This document shows positions 9,269 to 16,365 of a stretch of DNA of 64,000 bases, piece by piece. Each line of letters starts with the position of its first letter. Position 1 is the first letter of the stretch. Position numbers and translations under genes: made by a program. Under the pieces are notes generated by a model, which searched no databases, was not told where the DNA came from, and saw only the letters and a list, made by a program, of their open reading frames with translations. The DNA comes from Embleya sp051903075. Its GTDB lineage: Bacteria > Actinomycetota > Actinomycetes > Streptomycetales > Streptomycetaceae. The DNA is taken from assembly GCF_051903075.1 (NCBI RefSeq), contig NZ_CP182424.1, positions 1 through 64,000 of the forward strand, read 5' to 3'.

Positions 9269-10884
9269 TGGGATCGGGAACACGCATAACGCACCAGCAC
9301 CACGTGGTCGCGCCGACGAACTCGGGCGCGTCGCCGGAGGTGACGCCCCATCCGCCGGGCTTCGCAACCAGCGGACGCCCGGTAACCCGCGTGGAACTCC
9401 CGGAGCCCGGTGGTACAAACTTCCACAACACTCGCTTGGCCTCGGATGTGGATGTCACGATGGGCCAACCGCTGGATGCCGTTCGCGCAATGGTCACCGA
9501 CGAACAGGACGTTGTCTGTGCCGTCCGCGGACACGTCATGGGGTCGGGCATCCTGGATGGGGGCGTTGACGGGGAAGTCCGTGTTTCGCGGGGATCCGAC
9601 GGACTGCTGGTCGTGGCGACCGACGACCTGCGTTGCTTGCACGAACTTCCTCACGATGAGTCGTATATCGCTGGCCGTTGCGCACACGAGGTCGCCGTCG
9701 GGCGGGCACTTCAGGATCGACTGAACGCCATGGAGCCGACTGCGGCAGACCGGCTCGCGGCGCAGACGGTCCTCGACGAAGTCGCCGTCCAGCACGCGGC
9801 ATCGGAAGCGGCGCAGGAGCAGGCGCGCACCGCTCACGCCGGCCAGGTACACGCTGTTTCCTACAGTGAGGACTTCGAAGCGTTCCAGGCCGTTTATCGG
9901 CAGGCGAGGGAGCGGCAACGCGCCGGGGAGCCGCCGGTGCCGTTTATCACGGCCGACGCCACGGGAGGTCTTGGGGCGCGAGAGGGAGGTCGGGCGTTCG
10001 GCGTGGAGATCGAATTCGACTTCCCGACGGAGATGAGCGCGGCCGATCGAGCCGCCGCGACCACCGCAATGGCCTCGGACTTGCACAATGCCGGGATCGC
10101 GAGCGACCCCCACCTGCACGGCTATCACGCGTCCCGGCGCAACGGCTACACCGAGGCCGCAAACGCGTGGCGGATGGAGTACGACAGTACGGTCGCCGGC
10201 GAGATCGTCTCCCCGATCCTGTACGACGACATGGCGACGTGGACGAACCTTCGGGACGTCTGTGCGATCGTGCGGCGTCACGGGGGTCTGGCGAATGCGC
10301 GCACGGGCGGTCACGTGCACGTCGGAGTCGCCGATTTCGACCACACCGTCGAGGTGCACAACCGTCTGATCGAGACTGTCAATGCGTACGAGGACGTCAT
10401 CTATCGGTTGGCACAGAACCCCGCGAGCGCTCGACATCGAGGTTTGGAATGGTGCTATCCCAATAGGATTCCGACTTCGCCGTATACCTCCGTCGGTGCC
10501 GTGCGCGAGTACAACCGTAGTCACCACTATGCGTTGAACTTCGAGTCCGTCACCGGCCGCGGCAGCGACCACGCGGAGTTCCGCATGTGGGACGGATCTC
10601 TGGACCCCGGTGTCATCCAGGCCCAGGTCAACCTCTCCCTCGGCCTCGCCAACACCGCCCTGCGCGAAGCCGGGGTGTCGTCGAGACAGATGGCGCAGGC
10701 TGTCGGATCCCACCGCGGGGCTTTGGTTCGACAAGGGCTTTGGGGTCGGCGTCTAACCGGCGAACCGTGGCGCCAGGCGACTGCGTCGTTCCGGGGCCTG
10801 GTCGATCGTGTCTTCACACGCGAGGAGAACCGGGCGCAGGCGGTGGCGTTGTTCGCCGCCACGCGATGGCAAGAGCGTTTGTAA
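9268..10884 (+). CDS. Amidoligase-family protein 4
   Basis: The 538-residue fourth paralogue begins GSGTRITHQHH at ATG 9268, just after GAGGAGAG and overlapping the stop of the preceding gene. It has the same extra strand-rich region as paralogue 3 (VTDEQDVVCAVRG, GEVRVSRGSDGLLVVATDDLRC), a helical linker, and the core GLGAREGGRAFGVEIEFDF (about residue 245), DSTVAGEIVSPILYDD and GGHVHVG (about residue 346), then HAEFRMWDGSLDPGVIQ and the shared AVALFAATRWQ tail. The catalytic motif set is complete. It is the last gene of the run and is followed by a strong hairpin terminator. The substrate is unknown; together with paralogues 1-3 it may give a family with different acceptor specificity. Confidence 0.85.
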   Translation: MGSGTRITHQHHVVAPTNSGASPEVTPHPPGFATSGRPVTRVELPEPGGTNFHNTRLASDVDVTMGQPLDAVRAMVTDEQDVVCAVRGHVMGSGILDGGVDGEVRVSRGSDGLLVVATDDLRCLHELPHDESYIAGRCAHEVAVGRALQDRLNAMEPTAADRLAAQTVLDEVAVQHAASEAAQEQARTAHAGQVHAVSYSEDFEAFQAVYRQARERQRAGEPPVPFITADATGGLGAREGGRAFGVEIEFDFPTEMSAADRAAATTAMASDLHNAGIASDPHLHGYHASRRNGYTEAANAWRMEYDSTVAGEIVSPILYDDMATWTNLRDVCAIVRRHGGLANARTGGHVHVGVADFDHTVEVHNRLIETVNAYEDVIYRLAQNPASARHRGLEWCYPNRIPTSPYTSVGAVREYNRSHHYALNFESVTGRGSDHAEFRMWDGSLDPGVIQAQVNLSLGLANTALREAGVSSRQMAQAVGSHRGALVRQGLWGRRLTGEPWRQATASFRGLVDRVFTREENRAQAVALFAATRWQERL

Positions 10885-10996
10885 TGCGGGGCGAGGCTTC
10901 GCTGGGCACACGGGGTTTCCCACAGCCGTGAACACTGACTTTCGTTGCGTCGGCGTGGAGATGCCGGATGCGATGGACCTCCGCTGACGGCATGGG

Positions 10997-11030
10997 GCTT
11001 GCCTCTCTCCCGAGCGGGAGAGAGGCAAGC
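10997..11030. terminator. Bidirectional hairpin terminator
   Basis: A perfect inverted repeat with 16-base arms (GCTTGCCTCTCTCCCG and its complement) and a two-base centre lies between the convergent amidoligase 4 and glutamine amidotransferase genes. It can stop transcription from both sides. Confidence 0.85.
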
Positions 11031-11069
11031 GCGGTCCTAAGTGATCGTCTGGTGTAGACGAGGTGGGTT

Positions 11070-12005
11070 TCATGCCCACAAGGGCACGCGGGCGCGATAA
11101 GCGGGAGTCCGTTCCGGCTTGGTGCGGTGGCCGCAAACCTTCTGGTCGGCCTTGCGGTCCGCGCTGCTGAATCCCCGGTAGGCGACCAAGGATGCGAGTC
11201 GATCGTCTTTGGCCCGGGCCGTCGCCGGAAACGTGTAGTGCCCGGCCCTGCGCGGGCGGCCCGAGGCGAAGTCCACCAGGAGCAAGGTGCCCTCCGGCAT
11301 CAGCCAGATGCGATCGCGGGCGATGTGTACTCCGCACGCGTCGGCCGCGTCGCGGAACCATCCCGGATTGGAGGCCCAGTAGAGGTTCCCGTCGTCGTCC
11401 ACTGCGATGGCCAAAGGGCTCACGGCGGTTCGGGCGAGGAACATCAACTGTGGCCAACGCCGGTCGGTCCAGGCGAGGGCCGCGCGGCCGAGGGTGGCCT
11501 GCAGCACGTCCAGGGTCGGGTGGATCACTCCGGCCGCCTGGTCGAGTGCCTGATAGAGGACCTCGGTGTCGGTCTGTCCGGTGGGGGTGGGCAGTTCGTA
11601 GGTGGTCCGCAGTCCGAGGGTTTCCACGTCCCCGTTGTGGGTGCCGATCAGTTGGCCGACCTGGAGAGGGCTGGCGTTCGCCAGGCGGGTGACATCTCCC
11701 TGGGTCGCCCATCGGGTGTGTCCGAGCGCCGCCGGGGCCGCATCGAGGTGAGGCAGAAGGCTGGGGTTCCAGACGTCGCCGAACGGAAGGGCGTCCTTGA
11801 CGATTCGCCATCCACCGGACTTGACATTGCGGCGGGAGACGTTGGGACGACCGGTGAGTCGCTTGCTGGGGGTGGTGGTGGCCATTGCCAATCCGGCGGC
11901 GTCGATTCCGCGCTCTTCGGCGAGGTGGCCCAGGGCCACACACATGGCCGAGGCCTGCGACGTGTCGCAGGCCTCGTTACGAATGACTCCGAACAATCCG
12001 CACAT
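11070..12005 (-). CDS. Class-II glutamine amidotransferase
   Basis: The 311-residue protein starts MCGLFGVIRN, the hallmark of N-terminal-nucleophile glutamine amidotransferases, where Cys2 becomes the catalytic residue after Met removal. Further family motifs are GHTRWATQGDV (about residues 95-105), GTHNGDVETL (121-130, the Asn-Gly oxyanion region) and TDTEVLYQAL. Such domains release ammonia from glutamine for a partner enzyme, here most plausibly one of the amidoligases, or act as transferases on glutamyl peptides. There is no attached synthetase domain. The ATG follows directly after the stop codon of the upstream small gene (TAGATG), so it is translationally coupled to the GGCT-small-protein operon. 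The C-terminus is Arg/Lys rich. Confidence 0.88.
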   Translation of the reverse strand: MCGLFGVIRNEACDTSQASAMCVALGHLAEERGIDAAGLAMATTTPSKRLTGRPNVSRRNVKSGGWRIVKDALPFGDVWNPSLLPHLDAAPAALGHTRWATQGDVTRLANASPLQVGQLIGTHNGDVETLGLRTTYELPTPTGQTDTEVLYQALDQAAGVIHPTLDVLQATLGRAALAWTDRRWPQLMFLARTAVSPLAIAVDDDGNLYWASNPGWFRDAADACGVHIARDRIWLMPEGTLLLVDFASGRPRRAGHYTFPATARAKDDRLASLVAYRGFSSADRKADQKVCGHRTKPERTPAYRARVPLWA

Positions 12006-12314
12006 CTACGTTCCTTTGGTGCTCCTCGGTGTCTTGTTCGACTTCGAGGGGTTTTTGTCCTGCCCGGAGAGGACACGCATGACGGCGGCGTGCTCTTCCT
12101 CGGTCAGCAGTTGGTGCTTGAGCATCAGGGCGGCGAGGTGTTCACGAGGCAGGGCCGCCGCCTCGCGAATCATCGTGTCGGCGATCGACCCCATGCTCAC
12201 GTGCATTTCGGACGCGGTGTCCTTCAGGTTCGTCATCGCGTCGTCCGAGACCGCGATTTTGCGTGGTTCCAGGGGGTGCACGTTGTTGCGGTTGATGACG
12301 GGGTTACGCGGCAC
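12006..12314 (-). CDS. Small unknown protein of the GGCT-amidotransferase operon
   Basis: The 102-residue product is not recognised. It is mainly helical and charged (MTNLKDTASEMHVSMGSIADTMIREAAALPREHLAALML in pieces), with a basic Lys/Ser-rich tail. The N-terminal half, KIAVSDDAMTNLKDTASEMHVS followed by a short turn, resembles a small ribbon- or helix-type DNA-binding or antitoxin-like fold, but this is only a weak impression. It overlaps the end of the upstream GGCT gene by 11 bases and its stop abuts the amidotransferase start, so the three genes form one tightly coupled operon. Confidence 0.65.
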   Translation of the reverse strand: MPRNPVINRNNVHPLEPRKIAVSDDAMTNLKDTASEMHVSMGSIADTMIREAAALPREHLAALMLKHQLLTEEEHAAVMRVLSGQDKNPSKSNKTPRSTKGT

Positions 12315-12735
12315 GGTGCATCACCCAGTCCCCGCCGGGAACCTCGGTCATGGTCGGACGCCACTGCAAGGCTCCGGGGCCGGCGAGGTAGGCGTATGCC
12401 TGCACGTTCTCTCCTTCGTCGATGGTTCGGACAGTGACGATCACCCTGGTGTAGTGGTCGTCTTTCTCGCCGGCGTAATCCTCCAAGGCATCGAGCCATG
12501 CGAGAACTTCCGGCCATGCTTCGGGGTCGACGTCCAGGACGTCACCGACGACGTGGTGCCTGCCGTCGGGGTCGGGGATCGTGTAGGGCAGTCCGGCTTC
12601 CAGGAGAAGGTGGTCGTCGAGAACGGCCGAGCGCGCCCGGATGGTGCTTCCCCGAAGGGAGTTGCCGTAGTTGTCCTGCTTGGGACGGAGCGTCCCGTAC
12701 ACAAACACGGGGAGTTGAGCCGAGGCGGGTGTCAT
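12304..12735 (-). CDS. Gamma-glutamylcyclotransferase-like protein 1 (GGCT/AIG2)
   Basis: The 143-residue protein has the GGCT/AIG2 fold signatures: QLPVFVYGTLR at residues 7-17, with the YGTLR substrate loop, a central VVGDVLDVD strand, and LDALEDY containing Glu85 at the catalytic-acid position, followed by the strand VQAYAYLAG. Enzymes of this family cleave gamma-glutamyl or epsilon-amine glutamyl bonds by cyclisation to 5-oxoproline. The length is typical. It starts after AGGAGG with a sigma70-like promoter upstream (12795-12824) and is coupled to the small gene and the amidotransferase. The likely role is to remove or trim the amide bonds made by the amidoligases. Confidence 0.86.
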   Translation of the reverse strand: MTPASAQLPVFVYGTLRPKQDNYGNSLRGSTIRARSAVLDDHLLLEAGLPYTIPDPDGRHHVVGDVLDVDPEAWPEVLAWLDALEDYAGEKDDHYTRVIVTVRTIDEGENVQAYAYLAGPGALQWRPTMTEVPGGDWVMHRAA

Positions 12736-12794
12736 GAATTCACCTCCTGTTTTCCGTCTGATGTCGATCGCAAGGACCGGACTACTATAGACCT

Positions 12795-12824
12795 ATTATA
12801 AGGGGTCGTTATTACTTGAGTCAA
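12795..12824 (-). promoter_or_regulatory. GGCT1 promoter with shared ACGACCCCTTA block
   Basis: On the minus strand TTGACT (12824-12819) is 18 bases from TATAAT (12800-12795), a good sigma70-type promoter. Spacer and -10 share ACGACCCCTTAYAATRGGT with the promoters at 13328 and 13869. Confidence 0.75.
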
Positions 12825-12833
12825 GGACCTTCG

Positions 12834-13283
12834 TCAGACCGCCCCATAGGAGCGATGCCGCACGGCCGAGTTGGCCACCCAGTCCCCGCCCGGCACTACC
12901 GGCGCGTCGTCGTCCCATCCGAAGAATTTCCCCGCGATGTACACATAGGCGCTCATGACGTCGCCGTCCGAGGTACGAACCTCACAGGTCTTGCGAACGT
13001 AGAGATCCGCGTCGGTCCCCCGGTACCCCTCCAGGCGATCGAGGCTGCGCAGAACCTTCGTCCACACGTCGGGGTCGACCTCCATGAGGTCCCCGACGAC
13101 CATGTGATCGCCCTCGACGCTCGGGACGGCAAACGGCACTCCCCCATCCAGGAGCTTGTAGCCGGCCAGGGTCGCCGCACGCTCGCGGGCGGTGTTGCCG
13201 GCGAGGATGCGGCGATAGTTGCCCTGTCCGGTGCGGAGCGTTCCGTACACGAACACGGGGAGCTGAACGGTCGTCGGCTTCAT
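12834..13283 (-). CDS. Gamma-glutamylcyclotransferase-like protein 2
   Basis: The 149-residue paralogue of GGCT1 has QLPVFVYGTLR at residues 7-17, VVGDLMEVD, and LDRLEGYRG with Glu85 at the catalytic position, then SAYVYIAGK. All recognisable active-site elements are present, so it is probably active. The C-terminal VVPGGDWVANSAVR matches VPGGDWVMHRAA of GGCT1 and VVRGGDWLANSAMR of GGCT3, an extension typical of this group. It has its own AGGAGG ribosome site and its own promoter (13328-13357), so it is transcribed as a single gene. Confidence 0.86.
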   Translation of the reverse strand: MKPTTVQLPVFVYGTLRTGQGNYRRILAGNTARERAATLAGYKLLDGGVPFAVPSVEGDHMVVGDLMEVDPDVWTKVLRSLDRLEGYRGTDADLYVRKTCEVRTSDGDVMSAYVYIAGKFFGWDDDAPVVPGGDWVANSAVRHRSYGAV

Positions 13284-13327
13284 GTCTTCACCTCCTGCAA
13301 CCCACCAAGAGGTCGCTATATAGACCT

Positions 13328-13357
13328 ATTGTAAGGGGTCGTTATGATCCCTGTCAA
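13328..13357 (-). promoter_or_regulatory. GGCT2 promoter with shared ACGACCCCTTA block
   Basis: On the minus strand TTGACA (13357-13352), 18 bases, TACAAT (13333-13328). The spacer ends in the same ACGACCCCTTA block as at 12795 and 13869. Confidence 0.75.
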
Positions 13358-13363
13358 CAGCGC

Positions 13364-13822
13364 TTACCAGGCGTCTTCTTCGTACGCACTGCCCCGCATC
13401 GCGGAGTTCGCCAGCCAGTCCCCGCCGCGAACGACCAGCCCCCTGTTCACACAGCTGACATCCAGGCGGGAGACGTATACATACGCCTCCACGATGTACC
13501 CGTCTGCGGTGCGAACCGTACAGGTCTCGCGGACGTAGTAGTCGTTGGGCGCTCCCCGGTATCCCGCCGTGCGGTCGAGTGTCGACAGAATCGGCAGCCA
13601 CTTGTCGGGGTCGATCTCCACGAGATCGCCGACGACCCGGTGCTCACCATCGGTGCACGGAACGGCGTACGGCTCATTCGCCGAGTCGAGAAGCTTGTGG
13701 CCGGCCAGAGTCGCAGAGCACTCACTGACGATGCTTCCCGCGAGAAGGGCGTCGTACGTGGCCTGTCCGATGCGAGCCGCCCCGTATACGAAAACGGGCA
13801 ACTGAGCCGTGGTCCGCTCCAT
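13364..13822 (-). CDS. Degenerate gamma-glutamylcyclotransferase-like protein 3
   Basis: The 152-residue third paralogue keeps the overall GGCT pattern (AQLPVFVYG, VVGDLVEID, YVRETCTV, EAYVYVS, VVRGGDWLANSAMR), but the active site is altered. The substrate loop reads YGAAR instead of YGTLR (residues 13-17), and the catalytic-acid segment reads LDRTAGYRG, with Ala86 where GGCT1 and GGCT2 have Glu85. On family knowledge this should abolish cyclotransferase activity. It may bind the substrate without cleaving it, act as a regulator of the other two, or be decaying. The frame and promoter are intact, which argues against simple decay. Confidence 0.8.
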   Translation of the reverse strand: MERTTAQLPVFVYGAARIGQATYDALLAGSIVSECSATLAGHKLLDSANEPYAVPCTDGEHRVVGDLVEIDPDKWLPILSTLDRTAGYRGAPNDYYVRETCTVRTADGYIVEAYVYVSRLDVSCVNRGLVVRGGDWLANSAMRGSAYEEDAW

Positions 13823-13868
13823 GTCGTTCGCCCCCTGCTAGTTCTTCAATGGGTCGCTGTATATACCC

Positions 13869-13898
13869 ATTGTAAGGGGTCGTTAGAAGGTTCGTCAA
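13869..13898 (-). promoter_or_regulatory. GGCT3 promoter with shared ACGACCCCTTA block
   Basis: On the minus strand TTGACG (13898-13893), 18 bases, TACAAT (13874-13869), with the same ACGACCCCTTA spacer end as the other two GGCT promoters. Confidence 0.75.
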
Positions 13899-14149
13899 GC
13901 AGCTTTCGGCCGAGGGTGCCGAATCCAAACAGCCGCTTCGCCACTCGGGGCTTCCTCGCTGCGGCCGCAGCTTCACTTGCGCCAGAATCACGTGCGAACG
14001 GCGCGGCCTTCTCCCGGCTCGCAGTGGTGGAACACGGTCGGGAACATTCAGGGCCCGCAGTCGAGATCGGCGAGATCGGCACACGCCCCCTTCCTCGTCC
14101 CGATCGCAACGGGAGCGCTGGGTGGGGCCGGCCTGCGGCTGCGCATAAA

Positions 14150-14178
14150 GTCGTACATATGAATCGATCTTTATGAAG
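14150..14178 (-). promoter_or_regulatory. TTGTAT-17-TACGAT family promoter, copy on minus strand
   Basis: Reading leftward, CTTCAT (14178-14173) followed by AAAGATCGATTCATATG and TACGAC (14155-14150). Spacing and the AAAG and G-TACG positions match the family. The next supported gene downstream is GGCT3, which has its own promoter, so this copy may be orphaned. Confidence 0.5.
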
Positions 14179-14408
14179 CAGCGTGAGAGTTCCAGACCAC
14201 GGACCCCCGAATCGGAGCCTCGTGCGCCCTCAGCAGCCGCGCGTCCCTCGACCGCAACGCGCACACCCTGAGGTCCTGCGTGATCGCCCCCGCACGGGAA
14301 CCTGCTTAGTGGGACCTGCCATCTCCGGACCGGCCTCGAGCCGCTGCTGGGTCGACGAACTCGCCCGCCGCCGAGACCTGTCCGCTGACCGACCGCACTG
14401 CCGTCCAC

Positions 14409-14666
14409 TCAACCGCGATGCCACGTCAACACCGCTGCGTGCGACGCATCCAGCCGACGCGCCACCTCCACCTGCGACACCCCCCAGCGAACCAAGCCGC
14501 CGCAAGTGCCCGACTCACCACTCGTGGAACTCGGATCGCGACACTCGTCGGCGTCACCACCGGATCCGATTCGGGCGCCCTCGTCGCCGACGGCCGGACC
14601 CACAGGGCGTCGGGCACGGGCAGGCACTGTGACTCCGGCCCGGGACGGAATAATCGCTGCCGCCAC
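14409..14666 (-). pseudogene. Possible IS630-type transposase fragment
   Basis: A minus-strand frame ends in LVRWGVS followed by QVEVARRLDASHAAVLTWHRG, a helix-turn-helix much like the N-terminus of IS630-family transposases; the frame then stops. In a neighbouring frame, RRASSSTQQRLEAGPEMAG resembles the next conserved stretch of those transposases. No inverted ends or catalytic DDE region are visible. It is best read as a small, frameshifted relic. Confidence 0.35.
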
Positions 14667-14742
14667 TGGCGGCGCCTATCGGTGCAATCCGGAACGGACT
14701 GGCACGCCCGTCCCTGATCGAATGAAGTTTCCGCGCCCTCGC

Positions 14743-14774
14743 TGTCACACGGATGCGATCGATCACACCTCTAT
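14743..14774 (+). promoter_or_regulatory. TGTCACACGG-N12-ACACCTCTAT element before rep
   Basis: TGTCACACGG (14743-14752), twelve bases, ACACCTCTAT (14765-14774). The same 20 fixed bases at the same spacing occur at 19801, 47788 and, on the minus strand, 62983. Position upstream of a gene in all four cases suggests a promoter or operator. Confidence 0.65.
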
Positions 14775-14820
14775 GGGCTGACGCCTCGCTACGCGGGGCG
14801 CCACGACCGGCACACACGAA

Positions 14821-14853
14821 TGCGGTCCCACCGGAGCAACCGGTGGGACCGCA
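14821..14853 (+). terminator. Leader hairpin upstream of rep
   Basis: A perfect inverted repeat with 14-base arms (TGCGGTCCCACCGG and its complement) and loop AGCAA lies between the promoter-like element and the rep start. No plus-strand gene precedes it, so it is more likely an attenuator or mRNA-stabilising leader structure than an ordinary terminator. Confidence 0.6.
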
Positions 14854-14907
14854 GACCCAACGCAACGACCCATGGCAGCCACCTCACGTCGTTGTGCCAG
14901 GAGAACC

Positions 14908-16365
14908 ATGCCCAGCGTAGCCCCGAGTTGTGACACGAAGGTCCCAAGTCCCCGTTCCGTCGCCACCCACATGGACGCGAGCCACCGGCCCTCGCCGCAA
15001 GCCGACTCTCTCAGCCTTCCGCAACCGCGAACAACAGAGGTGGAACCCGGCTCCGCCATGCTTCCGAAAGGCGTCCGTGTTCCTGCGGCGCAGCAATGGA
15101 TCTCGAACACAGAGGGTCGCATCGCCACTGATCCGTTCAGTTGGCTACAGGCCGTGCACTGGGTGGCCGGAGCGGGCCTGTATACGCCGCGGCGCTCACA
15201 TGGACCGGCATTCGGGACGACGACCCTCCTCATCGCGCAGTTGCTCGCCGACGTCACTCCGTGTCGACCCGGTGTCGACTACCTGATGCGACGCACGGGC
15301 CTGTCGGAACGCACGGTGCAGTACCACCTAGAGATGCTGCGCGAAGCTGGCCTGCTCGCGTACCTCATGAAGGGGACGCGCGTGCGCGGACGACGTGCAC
15401 TGGCATCCGAGTTCGTTCGTGTCATCCCGGTCTGCTTCGACGAGGCACTGGGGTTGCGCATCCGCGGCACCGGACCCGAGCGCCGGGTCGTGGGTATTGC
15501 GGGGTTCGGACGCGCGCGAATCGCCGCCCTCGGGAAAAAGGCCGCGCGCAAGGTGCGCCGACCCCGTTCGAAGACCCTTCGGCGCAGCGCCCGCACGAGC
15601 AGTCGTTGCACCCCAATGGGGGGTGGCACCTCAGGTTCTCCTCGTACGGAATCTATTGGGTTTCCCTCCGAGAGAAAGCTCGCAGGCGGGACCGGAAGTT
15701 CGTCGCGCACCAAGAAGGTGATCACGCCTCGGGTGTTGAACGCGGTGGGTCGGCGGCACCAGTTGGCGCGCGAACTCGTGGCGCAGGTGCCGTGGCTGAG
15801 CCGGGCCTCGGCGCCGCGGGTGGCGTGGGTCGTCCGCCACGTGGCGGACGCAGGCTGGACCGCGACCGAAGTGATCGCCGTCGCCGAGTTCGAAGCCCCG
15901 ACCAGGTCCGTGCGGCGCCCGTCGGGATTCCTCGCTCACCGACTTCAAGGCGCGCACCTGCTGCACCCGACTCCCGAGGGGCGAGCTGCTCTCGTCGCCC
16001 GCTGGCGCGACTCACGCCAAGCCGAGCGAACGCGGCACTCCGAATGGGGAGGCGTGTGGCGGGCCCCGGTCAACGGCACGGTCGCCGCGATGGTCGACGA
16101 GGCTCTTCGCGCGCTGGGCAACCAAGACGATCCGGAGGAAATGCCCCTCCTCGATGGCATCTGCGATCTCACCGCTGACGAGATCAGCAATCTTCGGACA
16201 ACAGCGCACAGCGAGTACCTGGCCGGACGCACGACCCTGATCGAGGCCGCCCTCTCGAGCCTGGGCAAGGACGACGCCATCCGCCTGTACGGACCCGCAC
16301 TTGTCGGTCGTGCCCTGTGCCTGGCGAACAGCCGCCCTCGACTCCGCCCGGTGGTGAACGCATGA
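14908..16365 (+). CDS. Plasmid replication-type HTH protein (Rep-like)
   Basis: The 485-residue product resembles a group of actinomycete plasmid proteins that carry a winged helix-turn-helix and sit at replication loci. Visible features: SWLQAVHWVAGAGLYTPRRS (about residues 70-90), a helix-turn-helix around YLMRRTGLSERTVQYHLEMLREAGLL in pieces (about 125-150), a basic Ser/Arg linker (KKAARKVRRPRSK) and a C-terminal helical domain (RRHQLARELVAQVPWL). The ATG at 14908 is preferred over 14872 because AGGAG lies just upstream. It overlaps the DciA-like gene by four bases, and iteron-like repeats follow within 1-2 kb, which together support a role in initiating or controlling plasmid replication. 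A purely regulatory role remains possible. Confidence 0.6.
   Translation: MPSVAPSCDTKVPSPRSVATHMDASHRPSPQADSLSLPQPRTTEVEPGSAMLPKGVRVPAAQQWISNTEGRIATDPFSWLQAVHWVAGAGLYTPRRSHGPAFGTTTLLIAQLLADVTPCRPGVDYLMRRTGLSERTVQYHLEMLREAGLLAYLMKGTRVRGRRALASEFVRVIPVCFDEALGLRIRGTGPERRVVGIAGFGRARIAALGKKAARKVRRPRSKTLRRSARTSSRCTPMGGGTSGSPRTESIGFPSERKLAGGTGSSSRTKKVITPRVLNAVGRRHQLARELVAQVPWLSRASAPRVAWVVRHVADAGWTATEVIAVAEFEAPTRSVRRPSGFLAHRLQGAHLLHPTPEGRAALVARWRDSRQAERTRHSEWGGVWRAPVNGTVAAMVDEALRALGNQDDPEEMPLLDGICDLTADEISNLRTTAHSEYLAGRTTLIEAALSSLGKDDAIRLYGPALVGRALCLANSRPRLRPVVNA

Larger units (their letters stand above)
13899..14742. other. Gene-poor region
   Basis: No intact gene could be supported. It holds one minus-strand member of the TTGTAT-17-TACGAT promoter family (14150-14178) with no convincing gene behind it, and a decayed helix-turn-helix fragment (14409-14666). 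Confidence 0.5.

Noticed and set aside
13846..14109. Minus-strand frame behind the orphan promoter at 14150
   Set aside because: TTG start, low-complexity product, and it runs into the GGCT3 promoter; not enough evidence for a gene.
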